The position numbers and the translations under genes were made by a program. A model generated the notes under the pieces. The model did no database searches. It was not told the DNA's origin and saw only the letters and a program-made list of their open reading frames with translations. A stretch of 32,890 nucleotides of DNA from an uncultured Succinivibrionaceae bacterium (GTDB lineage Bacteria; Pseudomonadota; Gammaproteobacteria; Enterobacterales; Succinivibrionaceae). This document shows, in pieces, positions 30,516 through 32,890 of the stretch. The stretch's first letter is position 1. Each line of letters begins with the position of its first letter. The stretch spans positions 1-32,890 of the forward strand of contig CALXNX010000027.1 of NCBI GenBank assembly GCA_944389865.1, given 5' to 3'.

Positions 30516-32339
30516 ATGTCTGAATCACTTCCCCAGCTCCCTAAGCTGTATTTCGTTAAGGCCGGAGGCTATACCTATGCCCGGACTTACAAAAATAAGT
30601 GGGTAGAGAAGAAATCTGGAAAGGGCAAACTCGCGGTTAAGACCGACGCTCATACTGTCGGCCGGATAGACAGCTCCGATGGGATAGGGCCTGTCAATTT
30701 TGATGACAGCTTCTACAGGCTCTTTCCGGACTTAAAAAACTTCAATGTGGTTCGCAGCTGCTCTGATAAAAATAAGTTCGTGCTTGAAATCAAGCCTAAA
30801 AACCCTGAAGCAGTGCTGCCGCCGAATCCGGTCATACGGGTGCGCAGCATCGGCGCCACCTATCTGCTGGAGAATCTGACGGCGCGCGATCCCATGCTGG
30901 AGGCGCTCAAGGATGTTTTCCCTGACAGCTGGGAGGAGATTTTGTCCTTTGCCTTCTACATGGTGCTGGAGCCGGATGCCAAGGCTGAGCGCTTTTCCAT
31001 CTTCGCAGATGAAGTGAAGCTGCCCTGCAGCGGCAAACTCTACCCTTCCCAAGTCACCCGCCTGCTGCAGTCCATCACCGCAGACAAGTGCAGTGAGTAT
31101 TTTGCCGACTATCTGAAAAGACTGACTGCCGGGCATTACCTGTCCAATGAACGCTTCTGGGCGCTGGATTCGACCTCCATTTCCACATACGCTCAGCTTG
31201 AAGAAGCTCAGTACGGCTTAAATAAGCAGGGCGAAGATCTTCCCCTGCTCAATGTCATGTTCGTAACCGACGAGAAGACTTATCGCCCGCTGTATTTTCA
31301 GGTCTTTAACGGCTCCATCCCCGACATGATCACCTGTACCACGGTGTTTGAGAAGCTGCTTAACCTTGGAGTGCACTCCTTTGTGGCCGTGGCCGACCGC
31401 GGCTTCTTCAGCGCCGACAACATGAAAGCGATCTGCGAAAAAGGCTATCACTTTGTGATCTGCGTGCCCTTTGAGCGCTGCAGCTCCTATAAGAGCTGCA
31501 TTATGGAGGCTCAGGCCGCAATGGCGGCTGATAATCTTTTCAGCCTGCACTGCGGTCAGGACGTCTACACGGCAAAGAAGCCGGTCGAGTTTTATGGCCG
31601 CCGGGCCTATGCACACGTCTTCTACAATAAAGCGGCTGCCGGTGATCAGGCTGCGGCCTATCAGAAGCGTTTGAAGGAAGTGGAGAAAGACTATTGGGCC
31701 GGCCGTTCTTTGACGCCGGAGAATAAGCTGTTCATGCTGAATAACTTCCTGCATAATGAAAACGGCGTCTTCAAAACTGCGGGGGATGGCCGGCATAAGC
31801 ACCTGCTGCTGGATAAAGCCCAATATCAGCAGAGGATGAGCTGCTGCGGGATTTTTCTCGCCGTCTCCGACACCGTTAAAAAAGCTGACATTGCCTTTGA
31901 CGCCTACATCAATCGCCAGAACATTGAGGCCAACTTTAAGACGCTGAAAGATCGCATGGAAATTAAGCGGCTGCGCGTCAGCACCGAAGAAAGCCTGCAG
32001 GGCAAATGCTTCATTGCTTTCCTTGCTGTGATCATTAACAGCTTCTTAGACCGGAGAGTAACGCAGTTTAAAGAGCAGAACGGCGCAGACAGCCTGCCGC
32101 ATCACAGCATCGGCGCCATCCTGGACGATCTGCGCGGCATCAAGGAGTATTACTTCAGCGCTCACCATGAATACGTAGTAGATCAGCTGTCCAAAAAGCA
32201 GGAAGACAGCTTTAAACTGTTCGGAGTAAAAGCTCCAATCTCGCACTATGAGGCAGGATTAGCTGAGGCTGACAGAACGACTGCTGCACTCAAACCGCAT
32301 GGTGAGGATTTGCAGCGGGCGATCGCTGATTTTACCTAG
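30516..32339 (+). CDS. IS1634-family (IS4 superfamily) transposase
   Basis: A 607-residue DDE transposase. Catalytic residues are D218 (ALDSTSIS), D294 (VAVADRGFFS) and E471. The last stands in the IS4 superfamily YREK signature with exact spacing: Y464-(2)-R467-(3)-E471-(6)-K478. The N-terminal 60 residues (LYFVKAGGYTYARTY…HTVGRID) are typical of the IS1634 group, as is the length. AGGAGG is eight bases before the ATG. The gene appears intact, so the element may be active. The stop TAG (32337-32339) lies in the right terminal repeat. Confidence 0.85.
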   Translation: MSESLPQLPKLYFVKAGGYTYARTYKNKWVEKKSGKGKLAVKTDAHTVGRIDSSDGIGPVNFDDSFYRLFPDLKNFNVVRSCSDKNKFVLEIKPKNPEAVLPPNPVIRVRSIGATYLLENLTARDPMLEALKDVFPDSWEEILSFAFYMVLEPDAKAERFSIFADEVKLPCSGKLYPSQVTRLLQSITADKCSEYFADYLKRLTAGHYLSNERFWALDSTSISTYAQLEEAQYGLNKQGEDLPLLNVMFVTDEKTYRPLYFQVFNGSIPDMITCTTVFEKLLNLGVHSFVAVADRGFFSADNMKAICEKGYHFVICVPFERCSSYKSCIMEAQAAMAADNLFSLHCGQDVYTAKKPVEFYGRRAYAHVFYNKAAAGDQAAAYQKRLKEVEKDYWAGRSLTPENKLFMLNNFLHNENGVFKTAGDGRHKHLLLDKAQYQQRMSCCGIFLAVSDTVKKADIAFDAYINRQNIEANFKTLKDRMEIKRLRVSTEESLQGKCFIAFLAVIINSFLDRRVTQFKEQNGADSLPHHSIGAILDDLRGIKEYYFSAHHEYVVDQLSKKQEDSFKLFGVKAPISHYEAGLAEADRTTAALKPHGEDLQRAIADFT

Positions 32340-32354
32340 TTTGGAAATTTTCGG
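32328..32354 (-). repeat. Right terminal inverted repeat of the IS
   Basis: Read on the minus strand it begins CCGAAAATTT and continues to CTAGGTAAAATC, matching the left repeat at 23 of 27 bases. It contains the transposase stop codon. Confidence 0.72.
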
Positions 32355-32448
32355 CTAGTTTGGAAATTTTCAGGTTGGAAATTTTCAGGTTGGAAATTTT
32401 CAGGTTGGAAATTTTCAGGTTGGAAATTTTCAGGTTGGAAATTTTCGG
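32341..32448 (+). repeat. Seven tandem copies of the IS-end tip
   Basis: The unit is TTGGAAATTTTCAGG (15 bp). Copies start at 32341 (14 bp, ending TCGG), 32360 (preceded by CTAGT), 32375, 32390, 32405, 32420 and 32435 (14 bp, ending TCGG). The first and last copies end in TCGG, which matches the left tip of the IS, while the middle five end in TCAGG. The array is thus derived from the right inverted repeat. It ends 7 bp short of the tRNA gene. Confidence 0.85.
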
Positions 32449-32455
32449 TTGGTTA

Positions 32456-32546
32456 TGGCGGTGAGAGCGGGATTCGAACCCGCGATAGGCTATTCACCTA
32501 TACACGCTTTCCAGGCGTGCTCCTTCAGCCACTCGGACATCTCACC
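32456..32546 (-). tRNA. serT: tRNA-Ser (anticodon GGA)
   Basis: A 91-nt serine tRNA on the minus strand. Acceptor arm GGTGAGA (5', ending at 32546) pairs with TCTCACC, then discriminator G and encoded CCA at 32458-32456. The anticodon stem-loop is CACGC-CTGGAAA-GCGTG with anticodon GGA (codons UCC/UCU). A long variable arm (TATAGG…CCTA) marks it as a class II tRNA, and the T-arm contains GGTTCGAATCC. The isoacceptor symbol is not certain. It is the nearest landmark to the IS and a plausible integration point. Confidence 0.93.
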
Positions 32547-32602
32547 ATTGGACTTGATAAATTTTTGTTTGTCGCGAAGCTCAGTGCCTCAGGACGGTGC
32601 TT

Positions 32603-32630
32603 ATTTTACACATAGATTTTTGCTTTGCAA
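32603..32630 (-). promoter_or_regulatory. tRNA-Ser promoter
   Basis: On the minus strand, -35 TTGCAA (32630-32625) and -10 TAAAAT (32608-32603) are separated by 16 bp. Transcription would start near 32596, leaving about 50 bases of 5' leader before the mature tRNA. Confidence 0.6.
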
Positions 32631-32726
32631 CAAAAATTTTGACTTTTTTCAGACTGAGGGGCGCGCAAACGGCCGTTTTCGCTTATTTATCTGCAAAAAC
32701 AGGTCCAAAGAAGTTTTTAACAGTAT

Positions 32727-32773
32727 GATGCCAGAAGTCCCCATCCTCTTCCAGGGTGGGGATGAATGGCATC
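32727..32773 (+). other. Long hairpin resembling the end of an IS605/TnpB-type element
   Basis: An outer 7-bp stem (GATGCCA / TGGCATC) surrounds 5-base side loops and an inner 8-bp stem (CCCCATCC / GGGTGGGG, one G-U pair) with a 7-base loop. The shape and the order AGAAGTCCCC…GGGGATGAATGGC recall the right-end hairpin of tnpB-carrying IS200/IS605-type elements, where it forms the 3' part of the guide RNA. No tnpB is present next to it here. The resemblance is from memory and unsearched; it may be a relic or an unrelated structure. Confidence 0.35.
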
Positions 32774-32890
32774 CTGACATATTGCGTTTTGCTTGGGTTC
32801 AGCGTACATTATCGAGTATGAGAACAGACAGAGCAGTAAGGAAAACTCGATAACAGCAATCATTCCATTCCGGCTGTATTACCATTTGAT

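Larger units (their letters stand above)
30367..32354 (+). mobile_element. IS1634/IS4-like insertion sequence
   Basis: The element is bounded by 27-bp terminal inverted repeats: left 30367-30393 and right 32328-32354, identical at 23 of 27 positions. Both share the tip CCGAAAATTT and the inner CTAGGTAAA. One transposase gene fills it, and the transposase stop codon TAG is part of the right repeat. The left end inserts into mcrC. The right tip is repeated six more times up to 32448, so the true outer end may be 32448 rather than 32354. No target duplication is seen. A short hairpin CTGAG-GTAAT-CTCAG (30409-30423) lies just inside the left end. IS1634 relatives are known to make target duplications of variable length. 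Confidence 0.75.
32547..32890. other. Gene-free region upstream of tRNA-Ser
   Basis: These 344 bp hold the tRNA promoter, a 12-bp palindrome AAACGGCCGTTT (32667-32678) and a long hairpin (32727-32773). A long open frame through the tRNA is an antisense artefact. Beyond 32774 I see nothing recognisable. Confidence 0.55.

Noticed and set aside
31218-31823. 201-residue leftward open frame within the transposase
   Set aside because: Antisense shadow of a transposase with all catalytic motifs intact on the other strand.
32341-32448. CRISPR array
   Set aside because: The repeats are 15 bp with no spacers and derive from the IS terminal repeat; there are no cas genes.
30357-32460. Target-site duplication flanking the IS
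   Set aside because: The bases outside the left end (…GTGATAA) and outside either possible right end (CTAGTTTGG or TTGGTTATG) do not match, so no duplication can be claimed.
32449-32853. 134-residue rightward open frame
   Set aside because: It reads antisense through the complete tRNA-Ser gene (the …RAGFEP… peptide is a known artefact of antisense serine tRNA), has no SD and resembles no family.

Overview
The window looks like chromosomal DNA of a gammaproteobacterium, probably an anaerobe of the Aeromonadales (Succinivibrionaceae-like). This placement is inference. It rests on E. coli-like gene neighbourhoods (argE divergent from argC-argB; nhaB next to dsbB; hinT followed by an LpoB-like lipoprotein), a class I Fe-S fumarase, and gammaproteobacterial families such as YheS, RlmJ and YidE. 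Genes are tightly packed, with many 1-25 bp overlaps and good Shine-Dalgarno (SD) sequences.

Layout. (1) 1-5.5 kb: an arginine cluster. argC-argB-short argA-argD runs leftward to a clear terminator, and argE diverges from argC. Together these cover every step from glutamate to ornithine. (2) 5.5-9.75 kb: a leftward pair of two-membrane-segment signalling proteins, one with a degenerate PPM/SpoIIE-like phosphatase fold, the other with a degenerate GGDEF and an intact EAL domain. (3) 9.85-11.4 kb: rightward EamA and LysE family exporters. (4) 11.4-12.7 kb: two small ribbon-helix-helix-like proteins flanking about 740 bp of apparently decayed DNA. (5) 12.8-17.1 kb: hinT, LpoB-like lipoprotein, yheS and rlmJ leftward, with tatD divergent. 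(6) 18.2-20.3 kb: nhaB-dsbB leftward. (7) 20.7-25.5 kb: a tight rightward six-gene operon (yidE, membrane protein, ProX-type tRNA deacylase, Mug-like glycosylase, exported DUF3298-like protein, GNAT). (8) 25.6-27.3 kb: a DUF2786 protein and a membrane-anchored coiled-coil protein, leftward. (9) 27.6-29.6 kb: class I fumarase and a thioredoxin with a CPYC active site. (10) 29.6-32.9 kb: an accessory edge. A 5'-truncated mcrC abuts an IS1634/IS4-like element whose right end carries seven repeats of its terminal motif. It stops 7 bp from a tRNA-Ser(GGA) gene, which is followed by a gene-free stretch with a long hairpin.

Most of the window is ordinary housekeeping DNA. The most unusual parts are the IS right end with repeated tips beside the mcrC remnant and the tRNA gene, the hairpin at 32727-32773, the paired signalling proteins, and the stand-alone short N-acetylglutamate synthase. 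I found no CRISPR array, rRNA or prophage, and no complete undescribed defence system.
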